Of a DNA stretch of 64,000 nucleotides, positions 12,409 through 23,928 are shown one piece after another. The DNA is taken from the NCBI GenBank assembly GCA_045837725.1, contig JBEWZL010000193.1, positions 62,001 to 126,000 on the forward strand, read 5' to 3'. The DNA is from Vermamoeba vermiformis. Its lineage: Eukaryota > Tubulinea > Echinamoebida. Under the pieces are notes generated by a model. It was not told where the DNA came from, searched no databases, and worked only from the letters and a program-made list of their open reading frames with translations. The position numbers were made by a program, and so were the translations under genes. Within the stretch, counting starts at the first letter, position 1, and each line of letters begins with the position of its first letter.

Positions 12409-12935
12409 ATGACAGAAGAATATTGGAGCACACCGCAAAACAAAGTTTATCACGACAGTGAGACTGACACCATTGTTCTGGACTGGCTCGATTACAACAC
12501 GTCGCAAAATTTCCGAGAAGCAACAATAAAATCAGTACGAATTATTATATGTTATATAACATGATCTGTTTGACTTAAATTTTGCTCGGATTTGTTTTTG
12601 ATCCGAAATCTTGAACTTGCGACGGAAAACTTGATTCATTTTAATATTTTTTATTTTAGCTTGAGTTGACTAAATTGAAACAATGCAAGAAACTACTAGT
12701 AGACACCGAGAAATTGAAGATTATCTTCGGAGAGGACCAGAAATTCATTTCCGAACAATTATTCCCGCAAATGAAGGCTGCAGGAATAAGATTCGTAGCT
12801 ATGGTGAATTCTTTACATTATTTTGCACAAATTGGCGCGCGACAGATCACATCCACTTTCGGATCTGAAGTTGTCGTAGAATACTTCCAAAACAGAGAAA
12901 GCGCATTCAAATGGCTTAAAAATGTACAAATATAG
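12409..12935 (+). CDS. STAS/SpoIIAA-like protein of bacterial type
   Basis: Two exons (12409-12534 and 12660-12935, phase 0) give 133 aa. The protein starts MTEEYWSTPQNKVYHD, continues with TDTIVLDWLDY, then LLVDTEKLKII..DQKFISEQLFPQMKAAGIR and a closing FKWLKNV helix. This is the layout of small bacterial STAS/SEC14-like (SpoIIAA-like) proteins, known best from Bacteroidetes: a beta-strand ending in LVDT, a W/F-P helix turn, a second strand, then a FAQ helix. The typical length is 125-140 aa, so it appears full length. The biochemical role of these bacterial proteins is not established. The single intron shows it is embedded in the nuclear genome. Horizontal transfer from bacteria is my inference from resemblance to family members I remember, not a search. 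Confidence 0.65.
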
Positions 12936-13180
12936 CAATAATAAAGTAATCAGAGAGCGTTGGTGCTCGACAGAACTAAAGTACAAGTTTCAGTACACGT
13001 GTCAACATGACACTTTGACACTTATTCACAAGCTTACAATAGGATTAATACACATATTAAAGCCACTAAGCACCAGACCCTGTGAGCTTAAAACTAACCG
13101 AGGTATTATGGACACTCGTACGCTTAAGGTTGATCCAGTAAGTCCTCGCAGATCTGCTACCTCGAAAGTGTCAAAAAGTG

Positions 13181-14799
13181 TCAAACCAACTTTGGCCGTT
13201 TATTTTCTCGTTCGTAACTGGCATCATCATTGTTCTTATTAGTATTATTTGAGCTTAATGAAATTTCTCCCTTCGCTTCCAAATTGGCAAAGAAATCTTT
13301 CATTTTTCTTTTTCGTTCATTTTTAATCTCGTCTTCACTCTTTTGTACGGTTGAATCTTCTTGCTTATTTGCATTAATATTTGATTTTGAACTCGAATTA
13401 TTCTTCTGGTCTTCAAAATACTGTCGTAACGGACTGTCCTCGTGAAAAAAATCAAAATTTTTGTTATCTTTTTCTTCGTTCCTCAGCGTTTCTTCGAATT
13501 TTTTGCCATATTTTCGTATTAATTTGACTACTATTTGAATAAATATCTTAATTTCGAACGGTGGATCGCTGATCTGAACAATTTTCTTCGGTACGAGTGC
13601 CACTTGCTCATTTTTCTTCCGTTCGTCTTGAATTTTCATTTGCTCTTGTACAATCTTCTCTAAATGCTGTCGCTTTTCTTCGTTAAATTTCTGCAATATT
13701 ACCATTTGCACCTGTTGCTGCTCGGGTTTCAGCAAAAATTCAAAGTACTGATGCAACGCATGATCGGGCTTTAAAAACGCTAATTTCTCGTTATTAGCCT
13801 GACTTTCTTTAAACTTTTCAATTTGCTCTTTGTTCGCTGTTTTGAAAAATTGGGCTGTTCGTTCAATAATTTTATTTTGCGCTTCGTCCTCAGGCTAAGG
13901 AAAAAATGCAATTAGCACGATATCTCTTTAATAAATTAACACAATATAATATTAGCTATACTTATCAATGCAGCAACTCGCAATTGACCTTATTTTTAGA
14001 AATAAAATTTTAGATCAAAAAATAAACTTACGACTCGCATGCCCAACGGCACTTCAATAGCAGGCCTCCATTTAATTATGGGCTCTTGAATAGGCTGCTT
14101 TAACTTTTCGTTCAAATTTGCTGTAAATTCGTTGACCGCTTTGAGATGTTGCGAGATATGCGTCAGATCTTCGTTTTCGACAAGACTCTTCAACATTTCT
14201 TCGGATACTTTTGCTTGATTTGACATTAATTCAGATATGTTTGTCGATAATTCTTGGAATTTTTTCATTATAATTTCTTTTTGGTCGATTGATGTTTGGA
14301 TCGGTTCTTGTTTTATCGTGATTTCTGTTATTGGCTTATCTAAGTCGTTCATATTATTAATTTCGCTATTCCTATCATTTATATTATCATTGTTATAGCT
14401 CCATCCAACCGTTTTGAAAGAACTATCGTTTTCGTTAGTAGATCGGCCATTCGTGCCTAGATCTTGATTTGATGAGAAATACGTGTCTCCTAATACGTTC
14501 ATAAAATCTTCATAACGATATATATCACAAAGATCTTCTTCGTATTTCTCATTGGGCTTTTGTTGCTGCCGCGACGAATCCGATCGACTTCGAACCAGAT
14601 CTTCCGTTGCCAATAATGCTCGTCCGTCATATTTATCCAATAATATGCCGTCCCACTCTATTAACAATGTCTCATTTATATCCTTGATTTGGTCGACGTC
14701 TTTTCCAGATCTTCGCAACTGGTTCAAGTATTGTGGGCTGAAAGACGTTAATTGCGCTTTTTTGCCTTTCAATTCTAATTCTTCGATTATTGAAGACAT
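13181..14799 (-). CDS. SFSWAP-like (suppressor-of-white-apricot) splicing regulator
   Basis: Two exons, 14032-14799 and 13181-13894 (phase 0), give 493 aa. The N-terminus has the DRY_EERY-type region of SFSWAP/CLASRP (LLIEWDGILLDKYDGRALL near residue 45, then CDIYRYEDFMNVLG). A polar Asn/Ser linker and a coiled-coil follow. Exon 2 carries two SURP modules: one starts PEDEAQNKIIERTAQFF and ends HALHQYFEFLL, the other starts PPFEIKIFIQIVVKLIRKYG and ends DSPLRQYFEDQ. A charged coiled coil (EEKRQHLEKIVQEQMKIQDE) lies between them. The C-terminus is basic (NERKRKMKDFF, NKRPKLV). The family acts in the nucleus in pre-mRNA splicing, fitting this intron-dense genome. No long RS tail is seen. Confidence 0.82.
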
Positions 14800-16103
14800 T
14801 TCATGCTTAAAGAACTGTTAATAAAGCTTTCTGAACGGCAAACAAAATAATTAATTTATTAAACGCAGCGCAATAGACTCTATTTGATTGGCTTATTATT
14901 ATATGGTATTGGTGGATAATTTTAAAATTAAATTTGCCTTGCTTACAATTTCGTGTTGCGACAAACAAAGAAGAAGAAAATTTGTTTTGTTTTATTTACC
15001 TCAGACCACGCATTGCAGAGCACTAAGCTCACTTATTGCCACAATATAATTTTGGTCGTAAATATTTACGAGTATGATGTTATGCACATCTCACAACGAA
15101 AGCTTGTGAAAGAAAAAACAAGTGCTTGTGATGGTCCCATTGCAAAAGACCAATTGTCCGTATGAACACAATAGCACTACATAGTGAATATTATTCATAT
15201 TTTAATACGTCAGGTAAGTGACTAATTTGCATTGCAATTAATTTCGAGCTTAGATTTAACAACAAAATTGTATAGCGTCGTAATAAGACCAGAAAATGCT
15301 TCCAAAAAAAATACTTTAATTTATTCTAGCGAGAAATATCAAATATGTGCACATCTTCCTTGCTCTATTTTGAGAAGAGCAAGATGGCGCACTTTTGATC
15401 AAAAACAGTTTCCTGTTTTTCGTTTGTCGGCTTTCTGCCGATAATCCAATGACGTCAAGGGTCTGACCGATTCAACTTGTTGAAAATTAATGCGGATCTG
15501 TCATGGCTGGTTCACAATCGGAGCTTTCGTTTGATTTGTCGGCCGAACACCGCGTTGCAGATCCGGATCAATTTATGCACTTGAAATCATATCCTTTATA
15601 TACATATGTTCTACGCAACGTTAGCAATGCCTAACGGAGAACGCGAATGCGATCCAGATCACAAAATATCTGGATCTCGCTCTTTTTTGGACTTGCAATG
15701 ATACCATTCATTCACAAATGCATAGATATGTTGTTTTTGATATATTTTCATGAATTTAAATGCTGAGATCGATCTGGCGGCACATTAACCGATTTTTAAA
15801 TTTGCCTAATCCGTAGATCCACCAACAATTTTGAATCTACATTGAATATTTCCGTCTTAACGACATTTATATAATCATAAACAAGTATATTAACAGATTC
15901 TTAGTCCGTTTTAGTATGAGGTTGAGCGACAAAATCACATCGTAAAACTTTACGATTTTTTGTGATTCGAAACGAATTAAGTACGGTGTACACGCATGAA
16001 TTATTAGCGGCATATTTGCGCTGTTCAAAATTTTGCACGGTTTTTAATTTTTTCGCGTGCTGTTGGGCATTCCGTTTATTTATTTTCCAATATCGTACCA
16101 CAA
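14800..16103. other. intergenic region
   Basis: 1.3 kb between the divergent SFSWAP-like and DEP-kinase genes. No frame here has the composition or splice sites of the neighbouring genes. It contains several RGATCY sites and the two-hairpin candidate RNA described separately. Confidence 0.6.
15607..15688 (+). ncRNA. candidate structured small RNA
   Basis: A TATA-like TTTATATACATA (15595-15606) is followed by a perfect 6-bp hairpin (CGTTAG 15619-15624 with CTAACG 15631-15636). A longer stem follows (GCGATCCAGAT 15649-15659 with ATCTGGATCTCGC 15668-15680, 2-nt bulge), then T6 at 15683-15688. A TATA box, compact stems and a terminal T-run is the layout of a short RNA polymerase III transcript. 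It matches no snRNA or snoRNA I know. The second stem contains the GATC palindrome family, so it could instead be just a DNA motif pair. Confidence 0.35.
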
Positions 16104-18901
16104 ATGAACGGATCTGCAGTTGATGTTTATAATCCTCATAGTGTACGTCTATTTATTAATAATTGCGGTCTCGTATTGATCCTTTGTTTCAGATCTGCAC
16201 TTTATACGCTAAAATAGGCGATAAAAAGACTGGCGTATATAGAAAAAAATACAAATTTGCAAAGAAGAAATGTTTCTGGGGCAAGTGTTTCAAAATATTT
16301 AAATCAGGTCTAATGTCATATTAATATTTAGGCCATGCGTTTATCAATTGGTTACTACAAAATAAGAATGTCAAAGAACGATCTGAAGCACTTCGCGTAT
16401 GGATCTGATCTGCAATTTTTTTTGGATTATTCCCTTAAACTCACACAATTTAAATATTAAGTTTGGAAAGTTCTTATTGGACAACGAACTAGTACTATCA
16501 GTAGGCCCTGATATATCAGAGATTAAAGAGTCGGAGTTTTATTACTTCGCGAGTAAAGTACGTATTAACTTTTTAAATATAACAAAATTCTTATAATTTA
16601 AATTATATAGGAAAAATTCAACCATGGTACAGCTAAACCTTTTGAACGAGATGAATCTTTGGTGTCAGCTGGCAAAGCTGACAGCGCGGCACATAAGATC
16701 GACGATCTGGCAGGACTGCCGGAAGAATATCGGAAAATCTTAGCAAGCCGAAAAGAAGAGGCGGAGTTATCTCTCGAGGAAGAAGAAATTAAAGACGATT
16801 GGTCGGTCTGGCCGGACCCTGACTCCGATCTGAAATCCGATCTCTTCACTGAAAATTTGCCAATGAGCTCAACGTTGCCTGCTCGTACGTCAACTGGCAC
16901 ATACGATGCTTTATCACTCACTGCAGCCAACTACCGGTCAATGGGCGAGCAGTCATCAAAAATCGTATCTCCGCGGGAGATCCCTGTGACAGTGTCATCA
17001 GTACCGCCCACCAACGCATTGCCTAGCCAAGTAGTTCCGGCCAATACTAAGACCTCGCCACCTGCTGCTAAGAAATTCACAGTAATGTTGCAACCGGGAT
17101 TATACCAGCCCCCTATATTGTCGCCAAACCCACTCATTACACCGCCCAATGCCTCGCCCAACAACTCGCCGTACTCCACGCAAATATCACTCTCCCCGAC
17201 CTCGTCACGTGCTCCCTCCCCGCCACGCGCACCCTCACCACCACCATTTTCCTCGTCCTCAATGAGCCTGTCATATGTCCCGCCAAGAACAGCCGTTTCA
17301 GCGCCATCAACACCCAAAGGACCGCCACCAACAAACACGTGGGCGATGCCTGCGACACCTGGAAGAAATTCCGTGTCGGGCTATCCACCTTTGTCCAACG
17401 GATTGAGCCACAAAGTCGAGTCTTCAGACCACCGCAAGCCTGTCCACAAACTCGAGCCCATGCCCGAGCTGCTCTTTGAAGACTCGCCGTTCTCACCAAC
17501 AGAGTTCTTAAGCCCCTCATTGGCTCAATTAACGATCACGCCATCAGTGGCGAAAGAACCAGCCGTTAATGATAAACGCAAGATCTACGCTTCAGGAATG
17601 TTCGTTGTTGAAGACGTGGTGCGTGATAGACTTGGCGAAGGTAATTTTGGCGTGGCGTACTTGGCTAAAGAAGTTGAGACCGGTCGAAAGTGCGTCGTGA
17701 AAGAATTGAAACTTGGTGATGAAAGAGATGCAAAGTAAGTCAAAACGATAAGGCTTATTTGATGAACTTTATTAATGTTGATGTATTTCACAGGAGACGT
17801 CAGTTGTTTGGAGTTGAAATTGAGTTGAACAAGCGGTTAGGCAGTATTTGCCGAAGAATCCCGGAGTTATTGTACAGCGAGGAAATGTTCTTCGTTCAAG
17901 AATATATTCCAGGAGAAAGTCTCGATAAGATGAAAGGCACTTTTAAGCCCGCTCAAGTAGGACCAAAACCAAATTATCTTTTTAACAAAAATTAATTAAT
18001 TTTCCGTGGCAGGTTGTCAAGATGTTAAGTGATATCGCCGAAGTGATTAAAATATGTCACAGCGAAGGAATATTGCACCGCGACATTAAGCCAGGAAATA
18101 TTATCGCAAAGAAGACAGGCGCGGAAGAATTCAGTTTTTATCTGATCGATTTTGGCATCGCGAAGCAACTTCAGACTGACTCTTCAGTCTCTGGAACTAT
18201 GATAGGTATGTAGTAGCCGACAAGCACTATGACATATATTAATACTATGATATAGGAACACCTGCATATTTAGCTCCAGAGGTCGGAGTTATCGGTGCAA
18301 CATATGCCTCGGACATTTTCAGTCTCGGTGTGACAGCAATTCATTTGCTCATTGATCCCAGAAATGTTTCGGACCCAACAGTAAGTGTTAATAATAAGAT
18401 ATTGAAGACATTAATACTGATAATTTGCGGTAGCCAATGTCGTTATTGAAACATTTGTACCTTCACAAGACCATCGACTTTGAGCTATGTTTCGTGCTCT
18501 CGAAGATGATTGAATTCGATCCCAAGATGCGAGTAGGTAGTTGCATGCACCTACAAGACCTTTGCAAGTCATATATGAAGTGGGCTTCATTACGTAAGTA
18601 GATCCAGGCTTCAAAACATCTAGGTTTGAAATAACATTTTTTTCGCAGCCAAATACAGCGCACTTGAATATTTCGCCGGAGATAGGCCTAATCTTAAAAT
18701 ATATAAGGTACTTGTATTATAATATTTCTAGTAGGCTCGTAGCTTACCGTTTTATAGGGCGATGTTGTTGCGGTGCTGGATTCGAGTCAGCCTTCTTGGC
18801 TATGCATTTGCCGCGGAATGACAGGATATGTTCCAAAAGAGAAGCTCGTGAATATCAATAATACTGCCACAGCCAATCATACAGCAGTTGGTACGCATTA
18901 G
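16104..18901 (+). CDS. DEP-kinase-SH3 protein
   Basis: Eleven exons with consistent phases (16104-16142, 16193-16307, 16332-16396, 16462-16557, 16611-17734, 17794-17956, 18013-18205, 18256-18380, 18434-18593, 18649-18707, 18758-18901) give 760 aa. The DEP domain spans about residues 15-105 (YKFAKKKCFWG, GHAFINWLLQ, FGKFLLDNELV, FYYFASK). A long Pro/Ser-rich linker follows (about 140-430). The kinase domain (about 436-690) has LGEGNFGVAY, VVKE (ATP Lys), HRDIKPGN, DFGIAK, IGTPAYLAPE and SDIFSLGV, so all catalytic residues are present. Its style (GTPAYLAPEV, SDIFSLGVTAIHLL) is close to bacterial or cyanobacterial Ser/Thr kinases. The C-terminal exon is SH3-like (GDVVAVLD, SWLCICRGMTGYVP). DEP domains usually target membranes or GPCRs, and the SH3 may bind the Pro-rich linker. 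The combination is new to me. Confidence 0.82.
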
Positions 18902-19226
18902 ACATTAATACACCCGGATCGTTTAATTTTTATTTATTTGTAAATCTGTAAATATTATTGCGAATATCAAACGATATATTTTATAAATAGCGTTAGAATT
19001 TTGTTATGAATAATATTAAGGCTTTTCCTTTTGCTAAAACGGACGGGACGTCTCGTGTACTGAACGGATCTTCCTTGCGCCGTTTCGATAATCATACATT
19101 TAATAACATGACTTTAATATAATGCGAATAATTCATTATAAAACGCTATTGCAACACTTGTATTTGCACGTGTGGATTCGTATGTGATTCGGGTGCTTTT
19201 TCTTCGGCAAAATACAAACGCGCCAC
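18902..19226. other. short intergenic region
   Basis: 325 bp between the two DEP genes. It is AT-rich. It presumably holds the terminator of the kinase gene and the promoter of its paralogue. Nothing distinctive is visible. Confidence 0.5.
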
Positions 19227-20444
19227 ATGAAACTTGAAACACCACAACAAAGGAAATCTAAACAATCTGTCATGAGTTGGCATATTATTGATATCAATAA
19301 TCCTGGAAATGTAAGCGGATATGACATAAATTTGAACTAATTTGTTGAACATTAGATCCAGATCTTATTTGACCGTTTGAATGATCCAAAAGTCGGTGTA
19401 TACAAACAACTATACGACTTTTGTGAATACGAATGCTTTGGGGTTCGTAATTTATAATTTGACGCCGCTTTTATAATTTTTATTAATGATCTTGATCCAG
19501 GTTACGCCATTCTCAACTGGATTGAAGAAAATACTAATGCAAAGAACAGAAAAGAGGCGAATAATGTAAACTATTAATTAATATGCTTCAAAAACGAATA
19601 TCCGGCTCACTTTTCGTATTTAGTTCGGTAATTTCCTTTTTTACAATCATTACATCTTGGCGGCCCAACCGGGCATCAAAGAGCTTGAAGAATCGAATTT
19701 TTATTATTTAGCTAGCAGGGTAAGCCCTTATTCCCCCTTCATACAATAATTTATCATGACATTATTAACGATTCACACATCCAGGACAAGTGGAACGGAA
19801 ACACTTCCCAAAACTTTGAAAAAAACATTGTATATACACCACGATCATATTTAGAGACATTAGATGATTACGAGGATGACACGGAAAATGACATTTTGAC
19901 ACGCGAAGTGCGCCACGAATTGTCAGATGTCAACAATGACACCTCACTACACGACCTATCATCGTCCAACTGCTCAAATGCATCCACCGATATTTCAATG
20001 AACTCATTTATGCTCGATCCACCTTCGGATGTCGCATCTAGTCCTTTTGAACCTTGGAACGACGTAATGGACGGAACATTCATTAGCGTGCCTAAAATTG
20101 ATACGCCAAGTACACCAATGCCTGAAATAACACGAGTATCAACGCGAACTTCATCGATTAGAATCACAGCACGGTCAGACAGCGATGGAATCTCCGTGCA
20201 ATCTCCCGTTCAAACAGCGGATCCAACGAACGTCATTCAAAGAGCTAATAACAATACTCAGTGGATACCATTAAATAAGAGTAGTAATGGAGCGCTAAAG
20301 ACAAGTCGATTGACGCTAACCCGAGAATTAAACGAACTAAAAACGAGTCAGATCTGGCGCAGGAGCACTCCAACGCATATTTCAACAATGAACAAAAAGA
20401 TTGTACGGCTAAGTCATTATAGACGATTTAAACGAGTGCTTTAA
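19227..20444 (+). CDS. DEP-domain protein, paralogue of the upstream DEP kinase
   Basis: Exon 1 (ATG 19227, or in-frame ATG 19272) ends IIDINNPGN before a phase-0 intron. The DEP domain follows over the next exons: IQILFDRLND..GVYKQLYDFCEYECF, GYAILNWIEENT, FGNFLFYNHYIL, then FYYLASR. Each exon aligns with the matching exon of the upstream gene (VDVYNPHS, GVYRKKY, GHAFINWLL, FGKFLLDNELV, FYYFASK) with the same intron positions, so the two arose by tandem duplication. After DEP there is no kinase. The last exon (from about 19785) encodes a Ser/Thr/Asp-rich tail with SP/TP sites and a basic end (HYRRFKRVL), stop 20442-20444. It may be a regulatory partner or competitor of the kinase; that is inference. 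Confidence 0.75.
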
Positions 20445-20685
20445 AAGACCAATCAATTAACACGAAGCTGCAACCACGTTTTTTCATTCTATTACAATTG
20501 CTAAGTCAATACTCCGAACTGACGGTCAAAGTATAACATTTTCATATATTAAGAGCAAATTCTTAAGATCTAAGCTCCGTTAAATTAAACTTCCATAAAA
20601 GGAAAAAAATCTCAAACAGATTTTTAAGGGTACCACACAATCAATCGAAATCAATATTATTCAATTGAAATTATACATAACCACA

Positions 20686-21766
20686 ATGGATATGAAAATT
20701 TATCAAAGTATCGTTGTGATTGGATCCATTGCAGAATGCAGAAAATGGATGCACTTCATTAAGTCGGTCCCAGATTACGCTACTTCTTCGCAAGTGACTA
20801 GAGGTTGGGTTAAATATGTTCAACAACCTACTACTACACCTACTTCATCTATGATGAGTCAGTTTTTTGACCTACAACGAGTTGCAGCAGCAAGGGTAAT
20901 ATAAAAAAATCTCCATTTGATTGCTTAATTAAAAATGGCACTAAAATTACTTAGAAATTACATAATTAATTATTTTTGCTTGTTTTTCTTACCTTTTTGT
21001 ATTAATAGACGCTCGCTCTATTTGAAAACGGAGAATTATCCACAGAAGTGCTGCAGTCAATGGATAACGAGCTGTTGAAGCTAGTAGTGCGCGCTATACC
21101 CCTCGTGGCACCTACCGCTGAAACAGATCCGACGCCCTACGATCAAGCAGGTCGGATCGCGTTTGTGAAATCTCCATGGAAAATTAATTTTGAGCCACGC
21201 TTTGCCTTAACCGAAACAATTAGTAAACTACGCAAAGTGAGTAACATTAACTATATTTATCGAAACCAAACTTCATACTAAGTGAATATACAGGATCTCG
21301 ATCCAAATTGGGCAGACGATCTCTTCAACGAGCCAATGATCCTTAATTTCGAGTTTTGTAACCGATCTATGCCTAGACCTACTCAATTAATCGCACTTAT
21401 GCAACGAGAAAATATTAACGTGAGCATTGTTGGCCGAACAAGCTGCGAATGGGAAAACGAGCGAACAAATCTGGAATTGAATTCATTTACGCGAGTATTT
21501 GTGATTGAAAAACAACAATTAGTTCATCAGTAAGTATTTAAATCTCATATAGATGCTTTTTTAGGGGATTGAACTAAGATCCATATTTTAGACGATCCGA
21601 TCTACCTCAGAGAATTGAACCTGAGGATCATATTCTGCTCAATACATTCGGCGGATTGTTGAGAGGCTATAATGACATTAGCGCACTGCAAAGTAACGAT
21701 AGAACTGAATTTTCATCCGCGATCGGACAATTCAAGCAGTTTTACAGCCAACGACCGCAACTGTAG
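20686..21766 (+). CDS. unrecognised protein, 282 aa
   Basis: Four exons with consistent phases: 20686-20895, 21009-21236, 21294-21529, 21592-21766. The protein starts MDMKIYQSIVVIGSIAECRKW, has no signal peptide or membrane span, and is a mix of hydrophobic strands and charged helices (GRIAFVKSPWKINFEPRFAL, FTRVFVIEKQQLVHQ). The ATG choice fits because no in-frame ATG precedes it for several codons. I recognise no family. Coding status rests on open frames joining cleanly at four GT-AG introns. The gene is co-directional with the two DEP genes, 241 bp downstream. Confidence 0.65.
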
Positions 21767-21942
21767 CCACATTTATAAGCATGTAAATATTATTACTACC
21801 CTCTCTACAACTTAAGGCGAACCTCTATATAATTGATGCCGAAAAAAAGTTCGCTACGGATGTTAGGTACAAAAGTATTTGCTAAAATAATTTTTAGTTT
21901 GAATCCACGAAATTTATTCTGATAATAATTACTACTGATAGA

Positions 21943-22071
21943 TTAATTCACCACGTTGTCATCAACGAGTTCGTAAGCGGCAGATTTCTTCGAACACTTG
22001 TTAACAACCAGCACAACCACTGCTAGGATGACGCCTACTGAAAGAATGACAATAAGAGCCCAGACCCATCC
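21943..22071 (-). other. anchor and tail coding frame behind the in-frame TAA
   Basis: 43 codons in the same frame as the EGF repeats: a transmembrane segment, a stop-transfer Lys/Cys cluster and an acidic tail. A 38-nt GTAAGG...TTTCAG intron could start at the TAA. Removing 38 nt would shift the anchor out of frame, so ordinary splicing does not rescue it. Readthrough, a programmed short isoform, an allelic stop or an assembly error remain possible. Confidence 0.6.
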
Positions 22072-23675
22072 TTACAGGGGGCTGTTGCTGCAAGTCTCGC
22101 CACTGAATCCAGAATCGCAAGTACATTTTCCGAGAAAATCACACGCGCCATGACCAGAGCACGTGGTGTTCGAGAGACAATAGACCGAACAATCAGGCGA
22201 GTAGTAATTCGCATCGCAAATGCACGTGCCATTCAACTTGTCGCAGTAACCGTTCTGACATGAATGACACTGTTGATTGCATTGAGGTCCGTAGTACCCT
22301 TGCTGACACACGCACGAGTCACCATCGCACTTGCCAAAGATACATTTGGTTGCATTACAGTGACACTGCCCTTGTCCATCACAATCACCGTACGAACACG
22401 TTTGAGGACCGCAGTACTTGTTGCACCGGTAGCCGTAATAGTACTTGTCACACACACAATAACCGTTCCTATCACAAGCACCATGGCCCTGACAAGAATC
22501 AGGACCGCAGTACTTGTCGCACCAGCGACCATAGTACTCAGGGTCGCAGTCACACAGCCCTGTGCGATTGCTGCATGTGCCGTGCTCGCACTGGTGCCCC
22601 CATTCAGTGATGCATTCCGTGTACTGACAGTACTCGCCGTAATGCCCATTGTAACAAATACACGTGCCATTCGATGAGCATGTGCCGTGGCCATGGCACG
22701 TGTCCGTGTCGCAGCTGATTTCACAATGCTACAGAATTGTTATTTTTTTTCGTTTCAACAATAGATCGAGCATACAGATCCGTAATAACCAATCATACAA
22801 TCGCACGTGCCATTTGAGGGGCAATATCCATGTCCGTTGCACGTATCGTACATCTCACAATATTTAGAGCAATCCTATTGATCACGTTTGTTAGAAGAAA
22901 AGGTTTCAAAAGCTCAGTTTTTTTTTCTTGTAATTTCGGCATTCATTACCTCGCCATAGTAATGTTTATCGCAAAGGCAGGAACCATCCCACGCACTACA
23001 ACGCCCATGCCCATTACAAGTCTCATTGGCAGTGCAGTAGGAACAATTAAAACCAAAGTAGTCTTGTTCGCACAGACATTCGCCGGTAGTTGTGTTGCAG
23101 TAAGAATGAATACTATTGTGAAGGTACACGCAGAATTCGGTTCCATTTTGCTTGTGCCGGCAGTCCCGATCTTAGAAATAAAAATTTAGCCTTGTAGGTA
23201 CTTTTTTTTGAGCTAAAATGTTTGTAATAAGAAAAAAATTGAGTAGTATGTTGTACCATATATATTTAGATCTATTTCCAATGTAGCGTGGTCACCATTC
23301 TCATTCGTTACTTCGAGTGCGCAGGATTCGTTTACGGATTGGGTGAAAATGGAAGTATTTACGGTGATAAAAGCATCTATCCAGTGGGGATCCCCGGTAA
23401 ATCTTTTTGAAATGCCCAAACCTGAAATTAGAATATTTAGAATTGTGCTAGTATTTTTCGGATTTGTAAGATCCGTTACATGTTCGCTTACAATCCCCTG
23501 TAAATGTCCAATTCGTTATATTGGAATCGGTTCTTAGCAATACTTGCTTAGTATAGCTCAGATCTCCATTGGGGAGATAGAGATCCTTTTGGATCGTCGG
23601 TGGACTCCATTGGAGCAACGATTGCCCATCCTGGATTACCACTACTAATAATAAACCAATCAGCAATCGTTGCAT
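21943..23675 (-). CDS. EGF-repeat surface protein with an in-frame stop before its membrane anchor
   Basis: ATG at 23675 opens a signal peptide (MQRLLIGLLLVVVIQDGQS). An N-glycosylated N-terminal domain follows (exons about 23427-23675 and 23270-23425). A run of about a dozen EGF-like/laminin-type repeats spans roughly 23170-22075, each CxxC-rich with NGHG/GHG turns and aromatic YYG ends (for example CNGHGRCSAWDGSCLCD, SCQNGYCDKLNGTCICD). The repeats end CSNSPL, then TAA (22072-22074). The same frame then continues without a break as a 23-residue hydrophobic span (WALIVILSVGVILAVVVLVV) and a tail KCSKKSAAYELVDDN, ending at TAA 21943-21945. As read, the product is secreted; with readthrough it would be a type I membrane receptor. 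The family mediates adhesion or recognition. Confidence 0.8.
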
Positions 23676-23928
23676 CTTTAAACGTGATGAAGATATAAGA
23701 AACACGATTTGTAGCAAAGAAATTGTACCAAAAAAAGTTAAAAAATTGATTAACGGAAGCCTTTCGGAAAAAAAAACGAAATCTATTTAAATCAAATAAA
23801 ACTTTCATATTGGGGTTATAGAGTATCGGCCCATTGACAAATTGTATTGAATAATCATTATTTTTAAAAATTGAAAATCTCGAGATCGATCCAACGAAAC
23901 AGCATTAAAAAAAACATCTTACCGAGCT

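Noticed and set aside
16399-16596. Open frame MDLICNFFW leading into the DEP exon
   Set aside because: It begins inside an intron. The exon join CGC|TTT matches the DEP paralogue and keeps phase.
22260-22677. Plus-strand open frames of 116-137 codons across the EGF region
   Set aside because: Antisense to the cysteine-rich repeats. Their Val/Thr/Leu-rich composition is what the reverse complement of Cys/Gly/Asn codons gives; no splice sites or start context.
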